Shown piece after piece: positions 33,808 to 44,677 of a DNA stretch of 64,000 nt (position 1 is its first letter; each line of letters begins with the position of its first letter). Location: positions 313,595,501-313,659,500 of the forward strand of contig NC_092339.1 of assembly GCF_046630445.1 (NCBI RefSeq), given 5' to 3'. The notes under the pieces are model-generated. The model ran no database searches. It was not told the origin of the DNA and worked only from the letters and a program-made list of their open reading frames with translations. Made by a program: the position numbers and the translations under genes. This DNA comes from Rutidosis leptorrhynchoides (Eukaryota; Streptophyta; Magnoliopsida; Asterales; Asteraceae).

Positions 33808-36737
33808 TGTAACGACCCGCACTTTTTCGATCGTTCTATACTTATAAGATTAATATTTACATAAATTAAACCTTACCAACATGATAAGCAATCCAAATTG
33901 TCGAGACTTATGTTTTTTGAAAAGAGTTTTACACAACGTTTGACCGTCTAGTTTGACCGATGATATCACGAACTATACAATATATGATAATTATACGTTT
34001 GTGTATATATATGTATATATACATATTTAACATGACCTAAGAATGTTTTAATATCTCATTTTGTATTAATAACAATAAGTTATAAGTATATTTTGAAACT
34101 ACTAACTTAAGTTTTCAAAACGATAACCATACGTAACGTTATTTGACTTAAATACTTATGACCTATAATGTTTATACATATATCGTATAAGTAATGTATT
34201 TAATCACTTTTAAAGACTTAAATACATAAAACAATATAAGTATATTTACAAAAGATAGCTATATTTGAATCCTCGTTCCGTTTTCTCAAAGATTTCTATA
34301 CGTATACCTAGGGTATATGTACCCGTATCATACGCAGCTTCTAGATGTATTTACTATTGGTATATACCAATAAAAATCTGCTCCTTAGCAGCTTTAAATG
34401 ATTAAGAAACATGTGGAACCAACCATTTGTCAAGTAGCATGAATTATTTAGCAAGAAAACAAAGTTAGGTATCTTTTTTTCCTTTATAACCTAAAAACGT
34501 TTTTATGCATGCACACCATTTCTTCACCCCATTTTCTCATACTTACACTTCCATTTCTCTCTCAAAATACTCTTAACTTCATACTTGATCATCTCCAAGC
34601 ATTTTTTCCATCATTTAACTTCAAAAACATCACTTAATCACCATAAAAAAACCCTTACAAAAACACTTCAAGAATCCTTCCAAGAACACAAACTTACTTC
34701 CAATCTTTCATCCAATTCCATCACCCTTTTGGTTCTAGGTTCTTACTCCTCTTTTACAACAACCTTGTCCAAGGAACTTGAGGTAGAATCTATGTTCATA
34801 ACCTTATTCGATTCATATATATATAGCTATCTTATTTTGTGGTATAAAATTTTAACAAAAAGAACATAGTTTGAATGTTTTCAAACTTGTTTGCAAACTA
34901 AATAGATCCTTCTAACTTAACTTTTAAAATACTTCAAGACCTGTAATATAACTTAATTACATGCTAATTTAACAAGGTATAACTTGGTTTTTCAAAGAAC
35001 ACCTTAAAAACTGTTTTTACGACGTCGGAGTGCAACCGGGGACTGTTTTGGGTTGGATAATTAAAAACCATCTTAAACTTTGAATTGGAAGTTTATCTTC
35101 TGGAAAAATGATTTTTAATATGAATATGATAACACATAAAAATTTCATGATTTAATTCAAAGTATAAGTATTTTTAGAAAAATAATCATTTAAGGTTGTT
35201 TACATAAAGGAAAATGTTTAACTTCATAAGTTTCACTAAAGTTTCACCTATGCCGTGTGATTTTGAATACAAACCAAGGTATTTTCAGTTCATAGTCTTA
35301 AAGAGGAACTCGATCCAAGGAGATGGCAAGTTGAATCAACGAAAACGGATTTGTAACGAAGAAACTATGACCGAAACAAAATTGGTTATCCAAGACTTGT
35401 TTAACTTCGGGATTAATTGGGAAAAATTAAATAAAATCACATATTTCTAAGATAACATGATATTTTATATATATGTACTTATAATTCAATTTTATATGGT
35501 TCAGGATCACCCGCAAACAACACGAGAAGATTAATCATAAGATCCCATGTTTGTACGCAACACGTCATTTGACAACACCGGTACTTTATGTACGCAACAC
35601 GTCATTTGACAACACCGGTACCGTGGGTCAAGATTAATCTCGACCAATACATATACGATGGGGTTTTATTTATTTCGTTAGGGGGTTTTATTTATTTCAT
35701 TGCGGGTATATTAAACATCTAAAAATGAACCATTAAAATTGAATTACTAACAACGAACTGCTAACTACGGACTAAGGAATTATTCAAAGTATTAAAAGTA
35801 TAACAAGTATATATATGTGACGTTTGTTTAAAAAGAAAAGGTATTGATATATTATATATGGATAGGTTCGTGATATCAACCGGAGACCAAGTCAAATTAT
35901 ATATATCTTCAAGACGAACGTGAGTATATAGTCCCACTTTTAAACTCTAAATATTTTGGGATGAGAATACATGTATTTTATGTTTTACGTTATGGACACA
36001 AGTAACTGAAAAATATATTCTACGTTGAGTTGTACCACTGGCATACTTCCCTGTAGCTTGGTAACTGTTATTTACAACGGTATTGTAAACGCGAATCCTG
36101 TTGATAGATCTATCGGGCCTGACAACCCCAACCGGACTGGACGACCAGTATTCAACGGTTGCACAGTACTTCGTTTCGTGACTACACTTGGTACGGTGTA
36201 GTAAGATTTCATAATAAAGGGAATATGCGACGTGATTAAATGTTAAGTATGGTTACCAAGTGCTCAACCACTTAGAATATTTTTATTAAACTGTTTATAT
36301 ACGAAATCTTGTGGTCTATATATATATATTGCTGCCGGCATTAAACCTATATCTCACCAACTTTATGTTGACCTTTTAAAACATGTCTATTCTCAGGTGA
36401 TTACTAAAGCTTCCGCTGCATTATGTTGAATTTGAGCAGGATCTTGCGTACGCATATTTGTGTCAAAAATAAAACTGCATACCCAAGGATTTGTGTTGTA
36501 AAATATGCTCGAAATCGTGTTGTTATCATTATATGTAAAGTTTGTAAGTCGAAGATTATCGCTAAACGATAATCATCTTTTTATTGTCTAAAGCTTGTAA
36601 CAAAAATAATGGTTATGGTTTGTAATGTATAATATATGCAGTTTCTCTTTTAAAAATGTCGCATATAGAGGTCAATACCTCGCAATGAAATCATACGTTA
36701 TCTAACACGTTCTTATGGTTAAGGACGGGTTATGACA
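33808..36737 (+). repeat. 3' LTR of gypsy-2
   Basis: Same length as the 5' LTR. Differences seen include the T/G at position 12 of the LTR, a CC/TT pair, and single changes scattered along the sequence, most of them transitions. Followed directly by TCATT. Confidence 0.96.
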
Positions 36738-36902
36738 TCATTTAACCGTAATTTTTTTAGAAAAAGACGCAAGGACGCAAGGTCGCAAGGTCGCAAGGTA
36801 TCTTGCGCCTTGCGAGGGCATTTTGTCAATTTTTTTTTTGGCTCTGGTGCAAGGGGTGAAAATTATTTGGGCATTTTGGTGATAATCCCGTATAGTATTA
36901 AG
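36738..36902. other. Right end of the Ulp1-carrying transposon (resumed after gypsy-2)
   Basis: Starts with the TCATT duplication. Contains a compact cluster of the GCAAGG modules (36766-36817: GACGCAAGGACGCAAGG, twice GTCGCAAG, then CTTGCGCCTTGCG). GGGCATTTTGTCAATT (about 36817) and GGGCATTTTGGTGATAATCC (about 36869) look like MULE-type terminal sequence. Confidence 0.5.
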
Positions 36903-38247
36903 TTTAAGGAAATTGCTGAAAATGCCGTCTGAATTCAAAGTGTTTTAACAACATGTCCTTAAAATAATGGATTTGCAAATATATCCCCTAGTCACACACC
37001 GTCGGCACCGAGCACGGAGTGTGGTGGTTGATCGTTGACTCATTTTTACGGCATCGTCCAAAGTTACACGCAACTCACACCAAGCACCAAACACGGTGCG
37101 TGGTAGGGGTGGGCATAATATCCGAATCCGAATCCGCAATCCGAAAATCCGATCCGAAAATATCCGAAAATTCGGATATCCGGATTTTCGGATATCCGAA
37201 AATCGGATATCCGGATTTTCGGATTCGGATATCGGATCAATTTTCCAAAATTTTCGGATATTCGGATAATCCGATATCCGAAATAAATTACACTTATTAT
37301 TAATATATTTATTGTATTTATAGTTTAGTAGTCCAATGTTATCGCTTATGGACCTTATAGCTTTCAAGGTAAACTAAACTTTTAACTTTTAAGAGTAAAA
37401 AGAACAAAGATAACAGATAGAACAATCAATCGTTACAAAGAGTAAATTAGTATCCTTTGAACTTTTATTAATGCTCTTTCTTTCTTGTTGAAACTAACTT
37501 GCATTCATATTTGAATACACTTTTTGTTTGGTTCATCCTTAAAAGATGGATTTGTATCATTTTTATTGTAATGATTATGACATACTAATTATAACTTGCT
37601 TCGCGTTCTAGAAAACATAAAGTTATTATTTGATATAGAATAAATCACTATATAAGAAATAAATCACAGTACATCAAAGTTATAAGAATATGAATATCTC
37701 TATATAAACAGTTAAGATATAACTGTTATGTTTGTGTTACGATGATGTGTTAATTATGTTTTGAACTTTGTTATGTTTTCCACGATGATGTATTAATCGT
37801 GTTTTGAACTTTTGTAATACGAACTATAGAATGTTGAACTTAGGCGTATGTGAATTGTTAAGTAATATGTGTATTGTCATTTGTAATTTTTGCATTTATT
37901 AGATATAGTTCGGATATTCGGATAATCCGGTATCCGAATCCGAAATTTCGGATATCCGATTTCCGGATATCCGAAATTTGAGATTCGGATTTCGGATGGG
38001 CGTATTCACTATCCGAATTTTCGGATATCCGAAATTTCGGATATCCGGTTTTGCCCACCCCTAGTGCGTGGTGTTCGGTGTGTGGTGTTTGGTCTTTGAT
38101 TATTTCTACGACATTGTCCAAGGTACACAACTCGAGCCACAAACCAAACACGGTGCATGGTGCGAAGGCGTTTTGCATTTGGGAAAATTTAAGGGCATAC
38201 CGTTAAACACATCAAGATTTTAGCGCATTTCGACCAATTTCCCTTAA
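36903..38247. mobile_element. Terminal-inverted-repeat element (MULE-like), split by a hAT element
   Basis: The left end (AAGGAAATTGCTGAAAATGC, about 36907) and the right end read in reverse (AAGGGAAATTGGTCGAAATG) are similar for about 75 bp, including TGTTTTAACAACATGTCCTTAAA against TGTTTAACGGTATGCCCTTAAA-like sequence. Without the hAT insertion it would be about 380 bp. Inside are two direct copies of a roughly 90-bp unit (about 37019-37103 and 38078-38165), separated by the insertion. Target duplication unclear: only AAGTTT is shared. No coding capacity. Confidence 0.55.
37104..38063. mobile_element. Non-autonomous hAT element (960 bp)
   Basis: Terminal inverted repeats TAGGGGTGGGCA (37104-37115) and TGCCCACCCCTA (38052-38063), and a perfect 8-bp target duplication GTGCGTGG (37096-37103 and 38064-38071), the length typical of hAT. 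The outer ~170 bp at each end is packed with TTCGGATATCCGAA-type palindromes; the middle 600 bp is AT-rich and without them. No transposase, so it depends on a partner. Confidence 0.93.
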
Positions 38248-39600
38248 GTTTATTAATTAGAATCAGACTAAATGAACACAAGATTTTCATGGTTCGATCC
38301 CAACGACCCAACACAGAGGTATACTAAATATTTATATCTTTCAACATATTTCTCGTCGACACGTCTATCTTTTATAACTCCTACGGAACCTTCTCAAAAG
38401 GGTAATTTAGTGGTTAAGACTCAGATAATCTTTAGTGAATCTTTATGGCTATAACTTAGAAATTTACCTCTAAAAAATATGGAAAATTATGTCCAAAAAT
38501 AGTCAAGAATCTACTATTATTATTTTTAAAAATAAGGAATCCTCATATGAATGAGCACACTGAATCCCCCATAAAACTTCGAATATCGAAAACCTAAGCG
38601 TCACCTCAATGTCATTAAAACACATTCTACTGTAAATCTCTAGGCTTAAGAGGACATTATCAAGGAATGAACTATAGATCTACAGCTTCACTAGGAGTCT
38701 CGGTAACCACTTGAGCAATGCTCAAGTGGTTTCAAGAATTTTTTTGTTGATGTACGTGTTATGGCTATTATTAGTGGTTTAATACTTTGTGAAAAAATAT
38801 CAAATTTAATTATTATTATTATTATTATTTTTTTTGAAAAGAATGTTGTTGGCATCGAATACTCTCGTTTGTGAAAAGATATCAAATTTAACTATAATAT
38901 TGAGAAACAAATGAAGATGCATTTGACAAAGATGTGGTAGTTATTGGCTATATTCTAATCTAACCAGTAAATATACATCACTCATGTTGTGAGAGGGCAA
39001 ATGTTAGGTAGTCATTAGACACTAGAATATTACTCGTAGTTGTAACACACACATAAAAATAAATGTACCCAACGTGTTTTTTGTTTTTTTTTAACAAATA
39101 GATATTCAATAATGCCAAAACACTGAAAGAAACCCATCGTAATAAAATGTTCTTGACAAATTACATAAATAAAAATAAAAAACAAAAAAAGTAAATATTC
39201 TTTTTTCTGAAAAACTGTGGATATCAATAGCTACATATATATTATTCATATTTAAGGTTTCTTATCAAACGTAGACATAATTGGTTACCGTTGTTATAAA
39301 CATTGAACGATGATAAATCCATCAAAATTTTTGAATAGATGCATTTTTTTAGTTATACATGCATAAGTTTGATAAACTTAATCAAAATATTTAATGAAAA
39401 TTTAATGAAAATATCACGGCTGACGGCCCATAAATATATAATATGTGCTAAAAAAACAATAAGAGCTGAACAACTATGAAAACATTACTTCCTTTAATAA
39501 AAGGTTGGTCACTATCACATAATGTTATTTAATCGTGTTTGACCATTCTTTCAACAATTAAATGGGTACAGTCTTGAATTCAACCACTGAATAAACACTA
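38248..39600. other. AT-rich sequence without recognised gene
   Basis: No coding frame or known element. The one feature is a perfect 27-base palindrome at 38705-38731 (13-bp arms AACCACTTGAGCA around a single base), with short poly(T) and TTA runs after it. Confidence 0.6.
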
Positions 39601-39618
39601 AATCAAGAAACAAACCAA

Positions 39619-39877
39619 CCATCCGGGCCTAGCCTGGGTGGCCACTCCCTGTTGTGCAGAGTTTGTATCCACCTGGTGGTGCAGGTTCGAATTCTGGGAG
39701 GGGAGGTTTTCTCCCATATGGCTGAATCACCATTCCACTTCTGGTGGTTGGAGTTCTCAGACAAAACCGGTCGGGTTCACCTCCTGAAATAAGGTTGTGC
39801 GAAGATTCGAGAGTGGGTTTCCTCCTTCGGGTGCGTGAGTCAGTAACCAACTAACCAGCCGTTCAAAAAAAAAAAAA
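39619..39877 (+). mobile_element. tRNA-derived SINE with poly(A) tail
   Basis: Flanked by an 18-bp direct repeat AATCAAGAAACAAACCAA (39601-39618 and 39878-39895), as expected for target-primed insertion. An A-box-like TAGCCTGGGTGGC lies at 39630-39642 and a good B box GGTTCGAATTC at 39684-39694, giving an internal Pol III promoter. It ends CCAGCCGTTC plus about 15 A. The body is noncoding; the open frame on the reverse strand is incidental. Confidence 0.9.
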
Positions 39878-39980
39878 AATCAAGAAACAAACCAAACACA
39901 AAAATCAATTTTGATTCAGTTTATGCGTTCAGTATGTTTCCAAACGTATATTTTTCAAAAAACTGGTAGTAAATCATCAA

Positions 39981-40152
39981 TTTTTTTATCGAACGGCGGG
40001 AAGAATTTTATTAATAAGCTAGTAAGACGCTAGAAAAAAATTAATAAACTAGGGATTACAAAGAATACGAGGGAGGCTGTAATCACATCTTCCAATTACA
40101 TTCTCTTCTTAAGAATTCGGCATACAACCAATTAAAAGTTGTCGCTACGATG
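39981..40152 (-). mobile_element. Truncated 3' end of a LINE-like element
   Basis: Starts with a T run followed by ATCGAACGGCGGG. On the minus strand it reads ...AAATTCTTCCCGCCGTTCGATAAAAAAA, a 3' untranslated end with A tail as in plant LINEs. No RT sequence remains; the far edge is uncertain. The tail resembles that of the nearby SINE (GCCGTTC then A). Confidence 0.45.
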
Positions 40153-40166
40153 CTCAATCACCTGAC

Positions 40167-40568
40167 TGTTAGTTATATTTTGGTTAGAAGGAAAAATGGA
40201 GTTTTGTCCCACATTGGTAGAAGAGGAAAAAGTTGGAGGGGACTTGCTTGGTTATAAAAGAGGGGTTAAGTCTTCATTCCAAATTGCACTAATCAATACA
40301 CTTTAAGTATTTGATTATCTCTTTCTTTCTTACCCCTGTTTGAGAGTTGTATTAGTTAAATATTTTGGAGAGTGTAGTTGGCTTAAGAGAGTCGTCTATA
40401 TCATTGTAACAATTTGTGATATAGTGTATTTCTCTCTTTGGGGACCGGTGGTTTTTCTCCTGTTTTGGAGTTTTCACGTTAAATCTTGTGTTGTGTATTG
40501 TTCTTATTTCTTTACTGTTTTTCATTGGGCTGAGTGATGAGAATTAGTGAGGCCGTAATTTCCCAACA
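40167..40568 (+). repeat. 5' LTR of the gag-only copia
   Basis: TGTTAGTTATA to TTTCCCAACA. GGTTATAAAAGAGG at about 40250-40263 is a convincing TATA box for the element's transcript. Confidence 0.95.
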
Positions 40569-40570
40569 AC

Positions 40571-40582
40571 TGGTATCAGAGC
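40571..40582 (+). promoter_or_regulatory. Primer binding site of the gag-only copia
   Basis: TGGTATCAGAGC, two bases after the LTR, complementary to initiator tRNA-Met. Confidence 0.93.
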
Positions 40583-40851
40583 GTCAGGTTTGACGGAGGT
40601 CTCGGTTATAGGAGTCGGAGTATGCTCTGTGGTTGCCACGGGAGTGGATCGTCCACATCAGAAACGAGTTCTATTGATCGTATAGGGTATCTGGTTAGAC
40701 AATATTTTTTCTGATTCGTAGTAATAGTTGGATTTGTTAGTGGCGAGTTGTGGATTTCCGATTTAAAGCGTCCTGGCTACCTGCTACATCTTTTGGCTAT
40801 TCGAAACGTGAGCAAAATCAGAGAAAGTATTGTTTATAGGATACGGATACG

Positions 40852-41643
40852 ATGTCGAAGTTCAGTCCAATGAGGTTTGATGTAGAGAAATTTGATGGGA
40901 CGATCAATTTTGGCTTATGGCAGGTTCAAGTCAAGGATGTGTTGATTCAGTCCGGGTTACACAAGGCATTGAAAGGTAAACCCACGTTTGTTCCCGGCAG
41001 TGATTCTAGCAGTAAGTTCGATGAAGAAGAATGGGATGATATGAATTTGAGGGCAGCAAGTGCAATTCGTTTGTGTCTTGCAAAGAACGTGCTTGCAAAT
41101 GTGCACGGGTTATCAACGGCAAATGAGCTTTGGGTTAAACTAGAGCAGTTGTACCAGGGCAAGGGCATCTCAAATCGGTTGTGTCTTAAAGAACAATTTC
41201 ATACTCTGCGTATGGATGGGGGTTCAAAGATTTCAGATCATCTAAGTATTCTTAACCATATTGTTTCAGAACTGGAGGCTACTGGAGTTAAAACGGATGA
41301 TGAAGATAAAGCTTTAAGGTTGATATTATCTTTATCATCGTCTTATGAACACATGAAACCTATTTTGATGTATGGGAATAAAACTCTGAAGTTTGAAGAC
41401 GTTACTAGCAAGCTCCTATCCGAGGAGAAAAGACTGGATGGTAACGGGGTCTCGTCATCAGGAGATACGATAGTGTTGTGTTCGGATAGACGAAAGAGAA
41501 ACTCTGGGAAGAATCTGGTATGCTGGAGGTGCGGGAAGACTGGGCATGTAAGGGTTAATTGTCCAGGTGGAGCTAATCCGGCAAATGGCTCCAAAGATGC
41601 TAACATTGTCTCCGTTGTTACGGAGAGTGAAGAATTCCTCTGA
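40852..41643 (+). CDS. gag: Copia Gag, Tork-like (263 aa)
   Basis: Starts at ATG 40852, after a 270-base leader. Residues about 1-200 match the plant copia Gag fold (FDGTINFGLWQVQVKDVL, RAASAIRLCLA, NELWVKLEQLYQGKG, LILSLSSSYEHM); a zinc knuckle CWRCGKTGHVRVNC is at about 223-236. The organisation resembles Tnt1/Tork-lineage Gag. It ends at a TGA about 27 residues after the knuckle instead of continuing into protease. The frame is fully open despite the element's age, which suggests Gag was kept useful, perhaps for forming particles or packaging its own RNA with help from an autonomous partner. Confidence 0.9.
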   Translation: MSKFSPMRFDVEKFDGTINFGLWQVQVKDVLIQSGLHKALKGKPTFVPGSDSSSKFDEEEWDDMNLRAASAIRLCLAKNVLANVHGLSTANELWVKLEQLYQGKGISNRLCLKEQFHTLRMDGGSKISDHLSILNHIVSELEATGVKTDDEDKALRLILSLSSSYEHMKPILMYGNKTLKFEDVTSKLLSEEKRLDGNGVSSSGDTIVLCSDRRKRNSGKNLVCWRCGKTGHVRVNCPGGANPANGSKDANIVSVVTESEEFL

Positions 41644-42113
41644 AGTCACACCATCCTCATGGTGTGTCCACGCCACCATGGAAAGGGATGTTCGTTAGCG
41701 GTTCCACAATTGCACATGGGCATTGGTTTGGCATTGATGCAGGTTGTGTGGTGGAAACTGATGTTGTAGCTGATGAAACTTCCAGGGAAAGCCGAACAGG
41801 AAGTTGCACCATAAAGTTTCAGCTGGTTGCTCAACAACATGTGCCGAGGTGAAATGCTTGGAATGTAATATTCTAAGTGCTATACTCTTAATGGTGGAGT
41901 ATGATAATTCTTGTTAAGAGTTATGATTGTCTGTGATGACAATGATTGTCGGTTTAGACAATGTTCGGTAAAGATGCAAGTTTTGTCTCTTGGGAGATAA
42001 TGTCAACGGCATGAAGATGAGGATCTTGAAGTTGTCGTCGAGGAAGCGTCTACATCGGTTATCTTTGCAATGTAGAAGCATGATTATTTTCTTCTATCCA
42101 AAAGGTGGAGATT
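41644..42113 (+). other. 3' noncoding part of the gag-only copia, with polypurine tract
   Basis: No pol domain. It opens with a short palindromic CACACCATCCTCATGGTGTG (about 41647-41666) and ends in CCAAAAGGTGGAG (42098-42110), the likely polypurine tract, 3 bases before the LTR. Confidence 0.7.
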
Positions 42114-42515
42114 TGTTAGTTATATTTTGGTTAGAAGGAAAAATGGAGTTTTGTCCCACATTGGTAGAAGAGAAAAAAGTTGGAGGGGACTTGCTTGGTT
42201 ATAAAAGAGGGGTTAAGTCTTCATTCCAAATTGCACCAATCAATACACTTTAAGTATTTGATTATTTCTTTCGTTCTTACCCTTGTTTGAGAGTTGTATT
42301 AGTTAAATATTTTGGAGAGTGTAGTTGGCTTAAGAGAGTCGTCTATACCATTGTAACAATTTGTGATATAGTGTATTTCTCTCTTTGGGGGCCGGTGGTT
42401 TTTCTCCTGTTTTGGAGTTTCCACGTTAAATCTTGTGTTGTGTATTGTTCTTATTTCTTTACTGTTTTTCATTGGGCTGGGTGGTGGGAATTAGTGAGGC
42501 CGTAATTTCCCAACA
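42114..42515 (+). repeat. 3' LTR of the gag-only copia
   Basis: Same length as the 5' LTR. Differences cluster in the last third (for example GGGCTGGGTGGTGGGAATTAG against GGGCTGAGTGATGAGAATTAG). Confidence 0.95.
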
Positions 42516-42520
42516 CTGAC

Positions 42521-44677
42521 TAGAAGATATATAAATCATCAAGTAAATGTAATAATATAACTAGAAGGTATATAGTTATGTAATCATGTTTGAAGTTACA
42601 TTAGGTCTTCAATCTTAACCTAGATTTCAAAAGAAAACTCTATTCTTCCCCAACTTTTATCCTAAAATCATCAAATTCATCTTTCTTCAATTCAGTACAC
42701 TAGAGATCAATGATAATATCAATTCACCTAATCATCCACTATTTCTACACCAACCAGATCATCCAGGCTTGATCCTAATTCCAAAGAAGATGCCTGGATC
42801 TGACAATTACAGCTCCTGGAGAAGGTCGATCATGATAGCTTTAAATGCTAAGAACAAGCTGAAGATAATCATAGGAGAATTCACATAAGCAAATGTCAAT
42901 GAAACTCACAAAGCACTATGGGGTAAGGGCCAATGATTGATAATATCATGGATTCTAAATACCATCACAGATCAGATCGGGAATTCACTCAACTTTGTCA
43001 ACACTGCAGTTGCACTATGGAAAAAGTTACAAGAACATTACTCTCAGTTGGATGGCCACGAGATTTATCAGTTAACTAATGACATAACATAGCTGAAACA
43101 AGTAGACCACACAATGGAGATTTATTACCACAAATTGAAAGGTTCTAGGGATGAACTACATGCACTTGAATCACCTTACACCTCCACATGTACCTGCACC
43201 TTTGAGAATGGCAAAGTAAATGGTGAAAGAGATCAAAGGAAGAGGCTCATGAAGTTTTTAATGGGACTAGATGACTATTACTCTAATGTAAGAGGACAAA
43301 TCCTCTTAATGCAGTGATTACCTTCTGTAGCAAAGGCCTATAGAATAATAAGACAAAAAGAGAAGCAAAGAGAGAATGTCTCAACCGAAATCTCAATATC
43401 TGCAGCACTATCTGCATAGTCAAGTCACGAGAACTACTCAACACTTGCATCAAAATGGAATTCAAAGAAAGTCAGCTACAACTTTGAAAAAAAAAGCAGC
43501 TTCAAGAGAGGCATTATATGTGGTAACTGTGGTTTAGAAGGGCACCTTAAAGGAGTGTTACAAATTGGTTAGATATCCAGTTGGACATCCACTTCATGGC
43601 AAATACAAGCCACCAAATAGGCCAACACACAACACTATAGATCAAAACAAAGTTGTAAATCTGGTGAATTCTAATGTTGATGACAACTTAGAGATAGCCA
43701 TCAATGCCAGAATGAACCAATTGCAGAATCAGCTAAATCAGGTTCTATTTATGATGCAATTACAACAAAGTTCTTCAAATGACAAGCCCACATGTATTAT
43801 CAGATCTATTGCCTTTCATATTACTTGTCAAAAGTATATGTTCATAGCAATTATTGTTTCTTACCTTAAAAATGTTTGGGTAGTAGATAGTGGGGTAACA
43901 GACCATATTTCCACCTCACTTTCTCTTATATAATATACTCTCCATAAGAAAACTAGGTAATCAAGCTTCTATTTCTGTTCTATTCACACCTTTGTCATGC
44001 TATTTTCATGACCACCACAACAAGTTTGCACATGGAACCCTGTGTAATGGTCTGTACATCCTCCAACATGAAGGAAATTCCTTAACACACTCGATTAATC
44101 AAGCCGCTATCAACTCCACTACTGTTGATCTCACACATCTATGGCATTCCAGACTTGGGCACACTTCCTAAAGTTTCTTACTTCTCTAATAAAGTGTATT
44201 CATACTAATTTACAAAATTGTAAAGTTTGTTCCTTAGCAAAACAACATGCACTCCCTTTTTCAGCTAGTCAATCTTATGCCACTTCTTTATTTGATCTTG
44301 TACATATAGATGTATGGGGTCCATACAAACACACTACCATTAACAACTGTAAATAATTCTTAACAATTGTGGATGATCACTCAAGAACTACTTAGACTTA
44401 CATAATTCCAAGTAAACTTCATTCCACAACACACATAAAATCTTTCCATCATTACATCAAAAACCACTTTAACACAAAAATCAAAACCATAAGAATATAT
44501 AATGGTACAGAATTTGTTAATACTGACATGGATAACTTCTTCAAAACCAATGGCATAATTCACCAAACTTCTTGTCCCTACACACCCTAACAAATGAAAG
44601 GGGTGAAAGAAAACATAAACAACTCTTTAAAATTGCAAGGGCAATCAGATTTCAATCCTCAATTCCCATACACCTAT
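42521..44677 (+). pseudogene. Decayed copia, fragment 1: gag, protease, start of integrase
   Basis: Gag N-terminus at about 42715 reads NHPLFLHQPDHPGLILIPKK then NYSSWRRSIMIALNAKNKL, the plant copia Gag pattern. More gag is at 43114-43317, and a damaged zinc knuckle (CGNCGLEGHLK, frame lost after it) at about 43521. Protease: VWVVDSGVTDHIS (about 43878; DSG, usual for copia). GAG-pre-integrase LWHSRLGH at about 44138. Integrase core with FDLVHIDVWGPY (about 44290) and IYNGTEFVN near 44500, where the second catalytic Asp appears replaced. Many stops and frameshifts. Interrupted at 44678 by a solo LTR. The 5' LTR is not seen. Confidence 0.85.

Larger units (their letters stand above)
25381..36737 (+). 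mobile_element. Gypsy-2: complete, young Tekay-type chromovirus
   Basis: All parts are present in order: 5' LTR 25381-28310, primer site, leader ORF, open Gag-Pol, polypurine tract, 3' LTR 33808-36737. Target duplication TCATT is at 25376-25380 and 36738-36742. LTRs are equal in length (2930 bp) with about 13 substitutions and no indel by eye (about 0.4%), so insertion is recent. Everything needed for transposition seems intact, so the element could still be active. Confidence 0.96.
21650..36889 (-). mobile_element. Transposon carrying an Ulp1-like gene, interrupted by gypsy-2
   Basis: It contains the Ulp1-like pseudogene (21650-25079), its upstream region (25080-25380) and, after the gypsy-2 insertion, 36738-36889. 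Genes of this DUF1985/Ulp1-like type are typical cargo of plant MULE and CACTA-like DNA transposons. No transposase is seen in the window. The right end is put near 36889 because GGGCATTTTGGTGATAATCC looks like a MULE-type terminal repeat; this is inference. The left end is out of view beyond gypsy-1. Confidence 0.5.
40167..42515 (+). mobile_element. Gag-only copia retrotransposon (2349 bp)
   Basis: Complete termini: 402-bp LTRs (40167-40568 and 42114-42515) and target duplication CTGAC (40162-40166 and 42516-42520). Primer site, a 263-aa gag ORF and a purine-rich tract are present. Protease, integrase, RT and RNase H are all missing, so it must use enzymes from another element. LTRs differ at about a dozen positions (about 3%), so it is clearly older than gypsy-2. 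Confidence 0.95.

Noticed and set aside
39629..39850. 73-codon minus-strand frame
   Set aside because: Lies entirely in the SINE, which is noncoding.
43283..43465. Minus-strand frames opposite the decayed copia
   Set aside because: Shadows of the copia gag; no independent support.
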